Shown here piece after piece: positions 9,181 to 19,746 of a stretch of 64,000 nucleotides of DNA. Each line of letters opens with the position of its first letter. Position 1 is the stretch's first letter. Source of the DNA: Brasenia schreberi. Taxonomy: Eukaryota > Streptophyta > Magnoliopsida > Nymphaeales > Cabombaceae. The stretch lies in NCBI GenBank assembly GCA_036023115.1, contig JAYKKT010000086.1, positions 11,547,501 to 11,611,500 of the forward strand. The letters are read 5' to 3'. The position numbers and the translations under genes were made by a program. Under the pieces are notes generated by a model, which worked only from the letters and a program-made list of their open reading frames with translations, was not told where the DNA came from and did no database searches.

Positions 9181-10640
9181 CTTAGAACTCGAGTTCAGGG
9201 TTTATGTCATGCCAAAGGGGCATGAGAATCGACCCCCTAAGTATCGAGCCATCATAGGCATGTCTCCATATGGATCAAAATCCGAAACCTTCAAGGTTGA
9301 TTCCAAAAATGCCAAAAAGATGCTAGATCTCCCAATGAAACTTTTGAAAAAGGGTTAAAATTTAAATGATAATTTCTAAAAAGCTTTCAAAAAGATTTTG
9401 ATAAAATCCTTCAAATTTCCAAAACCTCTAAAATAAAGCATTACAACGCATGTAAATGCATTGGGTGCTTTACTCAATCAATATGAAGATGGTATCCATA
9501 AAAAGTGTGCCATTTATTACATTTCGAAAACTCTATTGGCATGTGAAAGAAATTATCAAGCCAATAGAGAAATCGTGCTTGGCCTTGGTATAGGCTTCCA
9601 AATTCAAGACATTATTTCCCATGTCATGAAAAGGGAATAATGTTGATTCATGCAAGCACTAATTTGAAAAACCTATCTCAACGGGTAGGCAAAATAAATG
9701 GCAGCCCCTTTCAATGGAATATGAGTTCATACTAAAAACTCCATTAAGGGACAAGCCTACATCGTGTGGCTGAAGTGCTTCTTTGAGACACATTCCCCAT
9801 ACTTGATCAAATGCCCCATGAAGGCATATGTTCCAAATGAATTCAAAAATCATGCTTGGACAAAATTGTTTCAAAGAAAAACAAGCATGGGAAACATATT
9901 GCGATCAAGGGGCAGTTATCAAAATCATCTTCATATCTCCCAAGAAAAATTTTTAGAAAGGGAGGATTTCCCGAATTTACTTCTCCAAAAAGACCAAGTT
10001 TTAAACAATCTTAACCCTACATATGACTTTGAAAAGAAAGATTTTCAGCATCTTATTGATATGAAAACCTTGATGAGGTTAGGATAAATACATGAGTCCC
10101 ACGATGGAAAATGTGGGGATCATGTCAATTCAAATATGATGGCCATGAAGATCACTTAGGGCTGGTCATATTTTCTATCCTTAAGCCAAAAATGTCATGA
10201 TCATGTTAGAAATACCATAAATGTCAAGTGCATGGAAATGTCATCCCATAAAAATTCCCTTTAAAAAAACCATGGCCCTTCACCATGTGGCCGTGTGAAT
10301 CATTCATCTCCATCAAGCTAGGGCATTTTTAAATGCATCCCCTAGACACCTTCCATGGAGAATCAATCTCAAAACATGTATCTCCATCATATCATGAGGA
10401 ATACATTTCATATTGTCAATCATTCATAAAGCATGTATTTCCATTGAATTACGTGGAATGCATATCATACATCACATACATGTCATTCACCCAAAGAGGC
10501 CCAAAAAGGTGGCAGCCCAAGTAGGAATGTCCCCATGTCATAAGAAGGGCAATAAAAATAGATAAGTACATGTTGATATTGTGGGTAGAAATTTAGTAGA
10601 CGCCGGAAAAATGCCCAATACTCGAAAGGGTCTATGTTAA
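9181..10640 (+). pseudogene. Heavily decayed gypsy pol lacking the integrase catalytic core
   Basis: Scattered homology to the copy at 16.1-18.5 kb runs in order: the end of the RT domain ('GFM', 'QRGM', 'IDP') near 9200-9260; RNase H-side pieces around 9460-9600 (CERNYQANRE); the linker; then the HHCC zinc-binding region near 10090-10150 (ESHDGKCGDHVNSNMMAMKI). After the 'GPSP' segment at about 10275 the whole D,D-35-E core is missing. In its place are about 200 bp of short repeats (ATCTCCATCAT, CATGTATTTCCATTG). Homology resumes at about 10508 with the C-terminal 'WQPK', 'EGRNLVD' region. Many stops and frameshifts are present. The inverted copy at 52712-54532 shares the same core loss, so the deletion is older than at least one of the two insertions. 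Confidence 0.75.
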
Positions 10641-11960
10641 ATTCTTTCAAAAAGATTTTAAAAAAATGAACTCCTTTGAAACTTCTTGAAAGAAGGAACA
10701 TGGTTAATTGTATGACCCCGAATGAAGGAATTGATGCTTTACAAAAAGTAGAGTTTTCAAAAACAAATGGGGGACATTTCAAAAATCCTTGGCTTACAAA
10801 ATGGAGCCTTGTTCAAAATATCAAAATATTTTCAAATGGCAGATGCTATTAAGAAATGGGATGATCTAGGTTGAATCGAGTAACCAAAGGGATAAGCTTT
10901 TCTCCCATTTTACTTCTCTCTCCAAAAAGGAAAATTGGCAATGTTCAAAAGAAAAAGAAAAAAAAGACAGTGAATACAAAACTCCTCGAAAAATAAGTCT
11001 TCCCTAAAAAAGGGAATACAAAAACTTCTTAAAAAGGAGTCTTCCCTTTGAAAGAAAAAAAAAGAAAAGAAAAGAGAATTGCAAAAACTCCTCGAAAAAG
11101 AAGTCTTCCCCGAAAAAAGGAAATACAAAAACTTCTTCAAAAGAGGTCTTCTCCTAAAAAAGAAAAAAAAAGTCAAAGCTCAAAAGAGCAATTTTCCGAC
11201 TCTTTGCCTAAAACCACGGGATGCTTCAGAAGGGATCGTGGTAACTCTTTCCCATATCCCTGCAGCTTATCCCAAAGAAAAAAGGTTCAACTATGAAAAT
11301 CCTAAAGTAGGAATAGAATCTACTTATTTGGATTTCATTTTGTTTGAGAATTAGACATTGTTTTGTGAGAAATGAAACTTTGAAATGTTTTTCAAAATTT
11401 TCTACCAAAAACCTCTACCAAGTAGTAGGTATCGAAACCCGAATAAAGGGAAGTATGAAAAATTGGAAGTACTTTTTACGGAAGATAAAAGGAGTTCCTT
11501 TTGAAAAAGAAATTTTCAAAAAAAAAACCCAAAAATATGTCAAAAAGACAAAAGGATAAAACCTGCTTGGAGTAGTCGGCCTCAAAAGGCTCTCACTAGG
11601 CTCAAAAACCCAAGAATGTCAAAAGGCATGGGATAAAACCTGCTTGGAGCAATCAACCTCAAAAGGCTCTCTCCGGGCACAAAAACCCCAAAAAAATAAT
11701 AAATCCACCCAAAAGCTCAACCCTGTTCGCTCACTCATGCATGTATCCAAGATTCATTCATGCATGATCATACTTAGGAAAAGCAACCGATCTAGTAAAA
11801 GTCCCCTTCTAGCTGGAAATCCCCTTCTGTGATCAAAAGAAAGCAGGGTTTTACGAAATAAAGGATGGTGTATTCTCAAGAAAATTTGGGAGAAAATCAA
11901 AGAGTGTTTCTTCTTTGCCATTATCCAAATCAATTTGGATTAATGCCAAAGAGGGACATC
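10641..11960 (+). other. 3' noncoding region of the decayed element, with polypurine tract
   Basis: It is equivalent to 879-2013. It has the purine tandem block (10970-11165), a CCACG...CGTGG stem near 11213-11241, and near 11915-11946 the imperfect hairpin TTTGCCATTA-TCCAAAT / ATTTGGATTAATG. AAAGAGGGA (11948-11956) follows, just before the LTR start. No gene is seen; ORFs on both strands are low-complexity K/F-rich shadows. Confidence 0.7.
10970..11165. repeat. Tandem purine-rich repeats in the 3' noncoding region
   Basis: About four imperfect units of 45-50 bp alternate AAAACTCCTCGAAAAA or AAAACTTCTTCAAAAG with GTCTTCCC and an A-rich run. A shorter version lies at 18880-19030. Copy number differs between elements. 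Confidence 0.7.
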
Positions 11961-12509
11961 TGTAAGCACCCCAAAAATTTTATGTTTTTCAAAACTCCCG
12001 AAATTCAAAAAGCCAAATTGAGGTCAAAATCAAGAGAAGAAGGAAAGTTCAAGCCCGTTCGGAAGAAAGCCAGGCAGAAAATCGAAACTGGCATCCAGCT
12101 CCAAATCAAAGACAGTCCCAAAATACAAAAAGAAGCCAAGACCCTGATGAAGCCGACAAAAATCAAAGACCCGGTCTGTCAAAACGAAAACAGAGTTCGT
12201 GGGAAAATCTAAGATCGACCTCATCAAAGACAAGCCCAAGACAGGATCAAACGGACCAAATCCAACCTCAAAAAGTCCTAAAAAGCAAGACATCGGCCGG
12301 TTAAAGAAGCTGGGAAAAACCTAGGCTAAAAATGGGTCACCGAGGAACCGGAGCCCACTCGAAAACCGTCTATTTCTTGCACTAAAGGAGGACTCAAAAA
12401 AATATTTGAATTGGATCTAGATGAAAAAATCCAAATCTAGGTCCATTTAAAGTTTGGATTGGGTTGGATCCTAGGATCCAAACCCAAATCCAAAATACCA
12501 CCCTTAGCC

Positions 12510-12517
12510 TATAAATA
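12510..12517 (+). promoter_or_regulatory. TATA box of the family III LTR
   Basis: TATAAATA in a CCTATAAATAGGG context, the same context as in families II and IV, with GGATCC/AAATCC words upstream. Confidence 0.65.
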
Positions 12518-12759
12518 GGGCCATGGGGGTTCACGTATGGGATCCTTTTTTTGAAATTGAGAGCTTGGGGAAAGGAGGAGAGAGAGGGAGCCAAAGTCAA
12601 CAATGGTGGGCTTGGGCTTGTGGGCTTGACCTAGGCTAAGGAGGTTGCAACCAAGGTGCCTTGACCAAGGAGCAACCGGCTGCAAAGGAGGGGAGCTCAA
12701 AGGTTCACGTGGAGTTCAATGGCTGGCTCGACTTGGGCTTGGGCTACAACAAAAGGTGG

Positions 12760-13910
12760 ACCGACCTACCTTGAACCGAGGTAAGCCTTGACCACACCTT
12801 GCTAAGCAATCTGCCCCTGGCCGAATGCCCACCTTGGCTGAACCAAGGTTGACTGCACCTTGCTGAAACCGAGCCACCTTGGCCAGCTACACCTTGACCA
12901 CACCCTAAACCGACCTTGCATTGAAACCTACCTTGGTGCAGGCCGAACTGAACCGACCTTTGTGCTGCACCCGACCTACCTTGGCTGCAGCTGACTGAAC
13001 CCAATCGAACACCTGCCCCATCTTGGTTGCAGCCAAGCTTGAACCTGGAACCGCCTTGAACCACGCCAAGCTTGCACCTGGACTTGTCTTGAACCTATCT
13101 TAGACGGACTTGAGCCATCTTGCACCTGCCCTTGACTACATCTCTTGGCCCAGCTGAACCAATGGACTGCATCCCTTGACCAAACCGACTGCATCATTGA
13201 CTCACCTTGGAACCGTGCAAACCCACCTAGCCTGCAGGAACCTAACCCATTTGCTACCATTTTGCTGAACCAAGGTGGACTTCACCCTTTGACCTTGACT
13301 CAAGACCTGCCACCCTAAACCGAACCAAAGTACCCTTGACTGAACCCGATTGGCTGTCTTGAACCTATCTTTGACCAAGCCCCAACTGAACGAACTGCAA
13401 CCTACCCCTTTGACTTGGGCTGAACCGCATCTTGGCCAACCGAGCAGCATCACCTTGATCAGCTGAAGAAAATCGAACCTGGCTGAACCATCTTGGCTGC
13501 CCCATCTTGATTGAACCGCACCTTGCTAAGCCAGTTGAACCTGCCCCATCTTGGCTGAACCACACCTTGCTAAGCCAGCTGAACTAGCAAGAACCGAACT
13601 GAACCATCTTCAGCTGAACAAGCCTTGGCAGAACTGAACCTACCTTGACCAGCTAAGCATTGAACCGAACCATGGAATTGACTCACCTTGGCACCAACCA
13701 AACCTAGCTACCACAAGCTGGCCGAACCACCTTGGGCAAACCGAATCCATTTGGCCAACTCACTCTCGAGGAGCAGAACCACCTGGCCGACCTACATTGA
13801 TCACTTGGGCTGAACTGAAACACTTTGGGCTGAACACTTGGGCTGACTTGAATGAAGACCTTGACCAGTTGCACCTTGACCGGCTGCACCACTTGGACTT
13901 GGGTTGTACC
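12760..13910. repeat. Degenerate CCTTGG / AACCGA minisatellite in the family III LTR
   Basis: More than 1 kb is built from words such as ACCTTGG, CTGAACC, AACCGA and CACCTTGACC with no fixed period. Some neighbours form short palindromes, for example ACCTTGG (12831-12837), loop CTGAA, CCAAGGT (12843-12849). It sits where family I has its CTCGGCCA palindromes. ORFs here (for example 12744-13565 on the minus strand) are repeat translations. Confidence 0.8.
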
Positions 13911-14094
13911 AAAAGGTGGACCTAGCTCATGGCTACGACGAAGCGGACTCGAGCGAACCCGACAAACGGAGACAAAAGGCAAAAACTGAGCGAAAAGCTT
14001 GTAAGTACAGTTAGTTTCAGTTTTAAACCATTTGTTCAATTCAATTGAAAACGGGGTTGTATTAATGGAGCGAAGTCTCTCATTAGGTTGTAAT

Positions 14095-14425
14095 ATTAGT
14101 GCATGAACATGATCGCACCCACGAACACTTGAGCCTTTCTGCTCTTATCTGGTGGATGAACATGATCACACACACGTGCACTCGAGCCTTTTCGCTCTTT
14201 ACACCCACAAGCACTTGAGCCTTTCCGCTCTTAATTTGTGCATGAACACGATCGCACCCACAAGCACTTGAGCCTTTTCGCTCTTAAACTAGTGGATGAA
14301 CAGGATCACACACACATGCACTTAAGCCTTTCCGCTCTTAAACTATTGGATTAAACACGAGTACACCCACGAGCACTCGAGCCTTTCCGCTCTTTCACAC
14401 TCACACACACTTGAGCCTTTTCGCT
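14095..14425 (+). repeat. Tandem array with (A/C)TTGAGCCTTT(T/C)CGCTCTTA units
   Basis: About six units of 50-65 bp each hold a CATGAACA(T/C)GATC part, a CACCCACGAGCACT or CACACACATGCACT part and a GAGCCTTTTCGCTCTT core. Unit count and order of variants differ from those in the other LTRs. Confidence 0.8.
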
Positions 14426-14439
14426 CTTAAGCTAAATAT

Positions 14440-14830
14440 ATAATATATATATATATATATTTCAATTTGGGTAAATTTACTTCGTGAAAGCAGTGTGAGT
14501 TGCACTTACATTCGGGTAAATTTACTTCGTGAAAGCAGTGTGAGTTGCACTTATATTCGGGTAAATTTACTTTCGAGAAAGCAGTGTGAGTTGTCTTTAA
14601 ATTCGTGTGAATTTACTTCGTGAAAGTCGAGTGAGTCGCACTTAAATTCGTGTGAGTTTACTTTTGTAAAAGTAGAGTTGCACTTAAATTCGTGTGAGTT
14701 TACTTTTGTGAAAGTAGAGTTGCACTTAAATTCGTGTGAGTTTACTTTTGTGAAAGTAGAGTTGCACTTCAATTCGTGTGGTTTACTTTTGTGAAAGCAG
14801 AGTGAGTTGCAATTTTAATTAGGGTGAGTT
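14440..14830 (+). repeat. Tandem array with TTTACTTTTGTGAAAGTAGA units
   Basis: Six to seven units of about 60 bp follow an AT dinucleotide run (about 14434-14460). Each has GTGTGAGTT, a (T/A)TTTACTT..GTGAAAG stretch that can form an ACTTT/AAAGT stem, and a GTTGCACTTAAATTC stretch. Three neighbouring units are almost identical, a sign of recent expansion. A reversed three-unit version is at 52030-52165. Confidence 0.8.
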
Positions 14831-15360
14831 CGCATTATCATCCTCGAAAACCCAAAAAGATTTTTAGCATCCTTGCATTCGCTTGCTCCCAAAAAGCCCT
14901 CGAACAATCGCTCAAACCACGCTAAAATTATGCCACACATTCCACACACACATCAGGCCTAAATAAAATAAAACTTGTAAAAAGCTTAGGGCCATCCAAC
15001 TCTCGTGATAAAACTGGCAAAAAAACGTGCACGAATCGAATGCTTTCGAAATACTTGTCGTTCAAGTTAGTTTGAAGTAAAAACTTGTTCAAAAATTGAA
15101 GTTCCTAAAGCGCTTAAAACGACTCTTGAGTATCAGTTGAAGAAGGTTTAAAGCGAAAAGAGTCTGCTTGCCTACAATCGCCAAAAGTCAGAAAATCATT
15201 TTAAAAACCTTCCCTAGTTCGAGTAAGCTAGCTGGCACGCTCGCAAAAGCGTAGGCACGAAAAGGTTCACTTTAAGTTTTATAACCTGGGAGTGAAAATT
15301 TTCATGTTTACAACAACTCTATGTTGAAAAGGTTCACTTCAAGTCTTATAGCATGAAAAA

Positions 15361-16680
15361 GTATCATTCATTATATTTTTGAAATCCTATGTTGATGTAT
15401 TTGCATATGAAGACATGCCGAGTCTAAACCCTAAAATCGTGAAGCATCATCTACCCTTAGAACCCAATGCAAAACCCGTAAAACAAAATCTTAGAAAAAT
15501 CTATCCCGATGTTCACTCCCAAGTGAAAGAGGGTTTAGAAGATCTTTTAAAAGCCGAATTTATAAAACCCATTGCTTATTCTGAATGGCTTTCAAATATT
15601 GTTATGGTTCAAAAATCCAATGGGAAAATTCTAATTTGCATTGATTTTAGAAATTTAAACAAAGCCACTCCAAAAGATAATTTTCCTCTTCCAAACATTG
15701 ATTTGATAGTGGATAGCACTGCAAATCATGAAATGTTTTCTTTTAAGGATGGCTATTCGGGTTATAATCAAATCAAGTTAGTACCAAAAGATCAGGCAAA
15801 AATTGCTTTTACTATACCTTGGGGCACATACTGTTACACGGTTATGCCATTTGGTTTGAAAAATACCGGTGCCACATACCAAAGGGCCATGACTACTATT
15901 TTTCATGATCAAATCTATGAGCTCTTGGAAGTATATATGGATGGTCTTTTGGTAAAATCAAAAACCCGATGCACACACATTGAATCTTTGCAAAAGGTTT
16001 TCGAAAGACTTAGGCTTTATAAAGTGAAGCTAAACCTTCAAAAATGTGTTTTTGGAGTGGAATCGGAAAAACTCTTAGGGTTTATGGTAAGCTAAAGGGG
16101 CATAAAACTCGACCCCTCTAAGTGTCGAGCCATCATAGACATGCCTCCACCCTCCAACTTGACCCAAATCCGAAGCCTCCAATGTCAACTCCAAGCTATT
16201 AGGAGATTTATCTCCAATTTAGCAACAAAATGTGAACCTTTCAATAGGTTTTTGAGAAAAGGGGTTAAATTTGAATGGGATGCCGATTGTCAAAAAGCTT
16301 TTGAAAGATTGAAAACTTATTTGGTAAATCCTCCAATTTTAAAACCTCCAAAGCAAGGAAAACCTTTATTGTTTTACATTTTCGTTCATGTGAATGCATT
16401 GGGTGCTTTGCTTGCTCAATATGTGAACGATAGCCTTAAGGAGTATGCTATTTACTACATTTTGAAAACTCTGTTGGTATATGAAAGAAATTATCAAGTC
16501 ATGGAGAAAACGTGCTTGGCCATGGTATGGGCTTGTCAAAAGTTTAGACATTGTTTCCTAGATCACGAAATTTGGATAGTGTCTAAGCTTGATCCAATCA
16601 AGCACTTGTTTGAAAAACCTATCCGGCTAGGTAAATGGAAGCTCCTCTTAATGGAGTATGATTTAAAGTTTCATCATTAA
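15361..16680 (+). pseudogene. Gypsy reverse transcriptase with damaged active site, plus connection region (copy B)
   Basis: The frame from 15361 encodes the gypsy RT palm and fingers. Motifs, numbered from the TTG codon at 15379: KPI..SEWLSNIVMVQK (62-79), the first catalytic Asp in FSFKDGYSGYNQI (Asp124), YTVMPFGLKN (153-162), and the active-site box YMDG (186-189) where the family has Y-x-D-D. The second Asp is Gly, codon 15943-15945. A TAA at 16093-16095 follows GFMVS, where homologues continue with a glutamine and RGI. The same frame then runs on through a PPPSNLTQ(I/L)RSLQ region, 'YERNYQVMEKTCLA' and 'WKLLLMEYDLKFHH' to a second stop at 16678. Gag and protease are absent: the frame starts within 50 bases of the preceding LTR. 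Inactive by both motif loss and stops. Confidence 0.88.
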
Positions 16681-17359
16681 AACTCTATTAAGGGACAAGC
16701 CCTAGCCGATCATGTGGCCGAATTGCCTCTTGAAGATACATATTCCATACTTATGAAATGCCTGATGAAGGCATCTTTGCAAATGAATTTCAAAACCATG
16801 TTTTAGCAAATTGCTTTAATGAAGATCAAGTATGGAGAATGTATTTTGATGGGGCAAAGAATCAACAAGGGGCAGGTGTGGGAATCATCCTCATATCCCC
16901 TGAAAAAGGGGTAATCCCAATTGCAATTCGACTAGATTTTTCATGCTCAAACAATATGGTTGAATATGAAGCACTCATACAAGGCCTAAAAATTTTGAAA
17001 AATCTAGGAGCATCATGTATTAAGTCTTTGGAGATTCTATTCTTGTTATAAACTAAGTTTCGAAAATTTGGCAAGTTCAAAATGAAAAACTCGTACCATA
17101 CCACGAATTGGCCACTCAATTGGTCAATTCCTTCAAGTCATGCACACTCACCCATATAGGTAGAGAGAACAACACCATAGCAGATGCCCTCTCATCTCTA
17201 GGTTCATCTCTAAGGGTTGATCCCACCATGGGAACTCGATCCTTAGAAATTTGGCACTCACCCACTCCATCCACCCACGATTTGGAGATTTGCCAAAATG
17301 ACCAAAATTCAATTGATAAACCTTGGTTTCAGGACATTAAAAACTTTTTAGAAAATTGA
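16681..17359 (+). pseudogene. Gypsy RNase H region, frameshifted (copy B)
   Basis: Residues SIKGQALADHVAELPLEDTY follow the stop at 16678-16680. A frameshift then leads to the ORF 16758-17051 with WRMYFDGAKNQQGAGVGIIL (first RNase H Asp in FDGA) and VEYEALIQGLK (the conserved Glu). Another frameshift near 17020-17040 spoils the 'GDS' motif. The frame at 17108-17359 has HIGRENNTIADALSSL with the last conserved Asp. So the catalytic residues are largely readable but lie in different frames. Known role: removing RNA from the RNA-DNA hybrid during cDNA synthesis. Confidence 0.85.
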
Positions 17360-18560
17360 GGATTTCCCAAATTCTTTTCTTCTAAGGATAAAACTTTTAT
17401 TCAAAAAATTTCTACCCGATATGTGATTTTGAGAGGGATTCTTTACAAAAAAGTTTTACCGGCATCTTGTTGAGATATGTAGATCTTGATGAGGCTAGGA
17501 CCATAATGTATGAATTGCACGATGGAGAATGTGGAGACCATGTCAATGCAAATATGATGGCCATGAAGATACTTAGGGTCGGGTATTTTTGGTCCACCCT
17601 TAAGCAAGATTGTCATGATCATGTTAGGAAATGTCATCAATGTCATGTGCATGGACATGCTATTCATATCCCATCGTCTACTTTGCATTCTATTGTGAGC
17701 TCATGGCCCTTCACCATGTGGGCATTTGACATCATAGGACCCATCTCCCCAATTGCATCGAATGGACATAGGTTCATCTTAGGAGCTACTGAATATTTTT
17801 CTGAATGGGTTGAAGCTACCTCCTTGGTTAATGTCCAAGGACAACATGTAGTGGCATTCATTAAAAAAATATCTTGGCTCGATTTGGAGTTCCAAGAGAC
17901 CTAGTGTCGGATAATGGCACACCTTTCAAGAATGAGAAGATGAAAAAGTTATGTAATACCTATGGCATAACTCAACACTTCTCATCGTCCTACTACCCTC
18001 AAGGCAATGGCCAAGCCAAAGCCATGAACAAAACTCTCATAAGTATCATTGAGAAAACCTTATAAAAGGGTAGGACATGGCATGAGAAGCTTAATAAAGC
18101 CTTATGTGCTTATAGAACTTCCATCCGAACACACATCAATGCCACACTATTCGAGTTGGTCTATGGTACAAATGCTATTCTCTCCATTCATACCAAATTA
18201 CATACATTACTTGCACTCGACCTACCCTTAGAGACTTTACAACATGCCAGAATGGATGAGCTTGACTTATTAGATGAGAAGAGGCTCCTTGCTATGGATT
18301 ATGCACATGCATACCGGCAAAGGATAGCCCAACATTATGAAAAGCACATGAAGGCTCGCCACTTCAAAGTGAGAGATCTTGTATTAAAAATCATCCACCA
18401 TCGTAGCCCACATCCACTTGGAAAGTAGCGGCCCAAGTGGAATAGTCTCTATGTTGTAAGGGAAATGACCACTAACAATGCATATTGGTTGATTGATGTT
18501 GAAGGTAGAAATTTAGTAGACCCTATAAATGCCCAATACTTGAAAAAATATTATGTATAG
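17360..18560 (+). pseudogene. Gypsy integrase, frameshifted and with catalytic Glu changed to Lys (copy B)
   Basis: The HHCC zinc-binding region is in the ORF 17467-17904 (ELHDGECGDH and KCHQC), which continues into the core with the first Asp in WAFDIIGPI. Near 17865 one A is missing from an A-run (relative to copy A) and the frame moves to 17874-18065, which has the second Asp in SDNGTPF. Thirty-five residues later it has Lys in NGQAKAMNK (codon 18018-18020) instead of the catalytic Glu. A TAA at 18063-18065 and a TAG at 18426-18428 (GK-stop-RPKW) interrupt the C-terminal part. The natural end is the TAG at 18558-18560 after QYLKKYYV. The same Glu-to-Lys change is seen at 28197, and the same GK-stop at 61807-61809. 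Confidence 0.88.
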
Positions 18561-19746
18561 AGTCTATGTTAAATTCTTTTGAAAAGATTTTAAAATTGAT
18601 CTCCTTTGAACTTCTTGAAGAAAGGATCAAGATTGATTGTCCTACATGAGGGAATCAATGCTTTATAAAAAGTAGAGTTTTCAAAATCATTTGGTAACAT
18701 TTTAAAAATCTTTGGCTTACAAAATGAAGTCTAGTTCAATATAGCAAAATATTTTCAAATGATAGATGCTATCAGGAAATGGGATGATCTTGGTTGAATC
18801 GAGTAGCCAAAGGGATAAGTTTTCCCCTATTTTACTTCTCTCCCAAAAAAGAAAAATTGGCAAAATTCAAAAGAAAAAGAAAATACAAAACTCCTCCATA
18901 AAGAGGTTTTTCTTTTAAATAGAAAGAGGGAATACAAAAATTCTTTCGAAAGAGGTCTTCTCTTTGAATGAAAAAAAAAGAGGGAATACAAAAAAAAATC
19001 CTCAAAAAAAAAAGGAGGCCCTCTCTGTTGATAGAAAAGAAAAAGTCAAAGCTCAAAAAGAGTAATTTTCCATCTCTTTGCCTTAAACAATGGGACGCTT
19101 CAGAAGGAACCTTGGTAACTCTTTCCCAAATCCCTACAACTTATACCAATGTTGAAAGGTTTATCCATGAAAATCCTAAAGTAGAAATAGAATCTACTTA
19201 TTTAGATTTTATCTTGTTTGTGAATTAGACTTTGTTGTATGGGAAATAGAATTTTGAAATATTTTCCAAAATTTACTACAAAACCTCTGCCAAGTAGTGG
19301 GTATTAAAACCCAAGTGAGGGGCAATATGAAAAATTGGAAGTCCTTTTGGTAGAAACTAAAAGGAGTTCCCTTTGAAAACGAATTTTGAAAACCCAAAAT
19401 GTCAAATGACATGGGATTGTCTTACTTAGGGCAGCTGACCTTCATAGGCTTCTCCTCAAACTCATCCATCTCATAAATGAGTCTCTAAACTCACACTTCA
19501 TTTACATCACACACCCCATGCATGCATACATCCAAGATCGGCCATGCATGATCATGTTAGAACTAGCACTCAGTGTGAGTCAAGTCCCTTTTGACTAAAA
19601 TCCCCTCCTCTACAATCAAAGTTAAAGGATTTTATGAAATGAAAGATGATTTATATTCTCAAAAAAATTTGGGAAGTAAATAAAAAAGGATGCTTTCTTC
19701 TTTGCCATTATCCAAATAAATTTAGATTAATGACAAAGAGGGCATC
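18561..19746 (+). other. 3' noncoding region of element B, with polypurine tract
   Basis: It is equivalent to 879-2013. It has a purine block at about 18840-19060, a remnant of the CCATGG...CTTGG stem near 19089-19115, the hairpin region TTTGCCATTATCC / GATTAATGACAAAG, and AAAGAGGG (19735-19742) before the LTR start. No gene is seen. Confidence 0.7.

Larger units (their letters stand above)
11961..15312 (+). mobile_element. Family III LTR, 3.35 kb, complete
   Basis: It starts TGTAAGCACCCC right after the polypurine tract and ends TTTACA at 15312. Parts in order: short GGATCC/AAATCC array (12410-12500), TATAAATA (12510-12517), a GA-rich patch (about 12575-12590), about 1.1 kb of CCTTGG/AACCGA minisatellite, GTAAGTA (14001), the AATGGAGC box (about 14050-14095), two tandem arrays (14095-14425 and 14440-14830) and the structured tail. 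It is the 3' LTR of the decayed element. What follows is not its flank but the middle of another pol gene. Confidence 0.85.

Noticed and set aside
11048..11354. Lys-rich ORFs near 11.1 kb and similar ones at 1224-1493, 18968-19228 and 61184-61441
   Set aside because: They come from the A/G-rich tandem block in the 3' noncoding region; stops and frames are not conserved between copies.
12744..13565. Overlapping minus-strand ORFs rich in Gln, Gly, Ser and Val
   Set aside because: They are produced by the CCTTGG/AACCGA minisatellite of the family III LTR.
14095..14830. Regular repeats with spacer-like variation, considered as a CRISPR-like array
   Set aside because: This is plant nuclear DNA; units and 'spacers' are both repeated and the array is an LTR tandem repeat.
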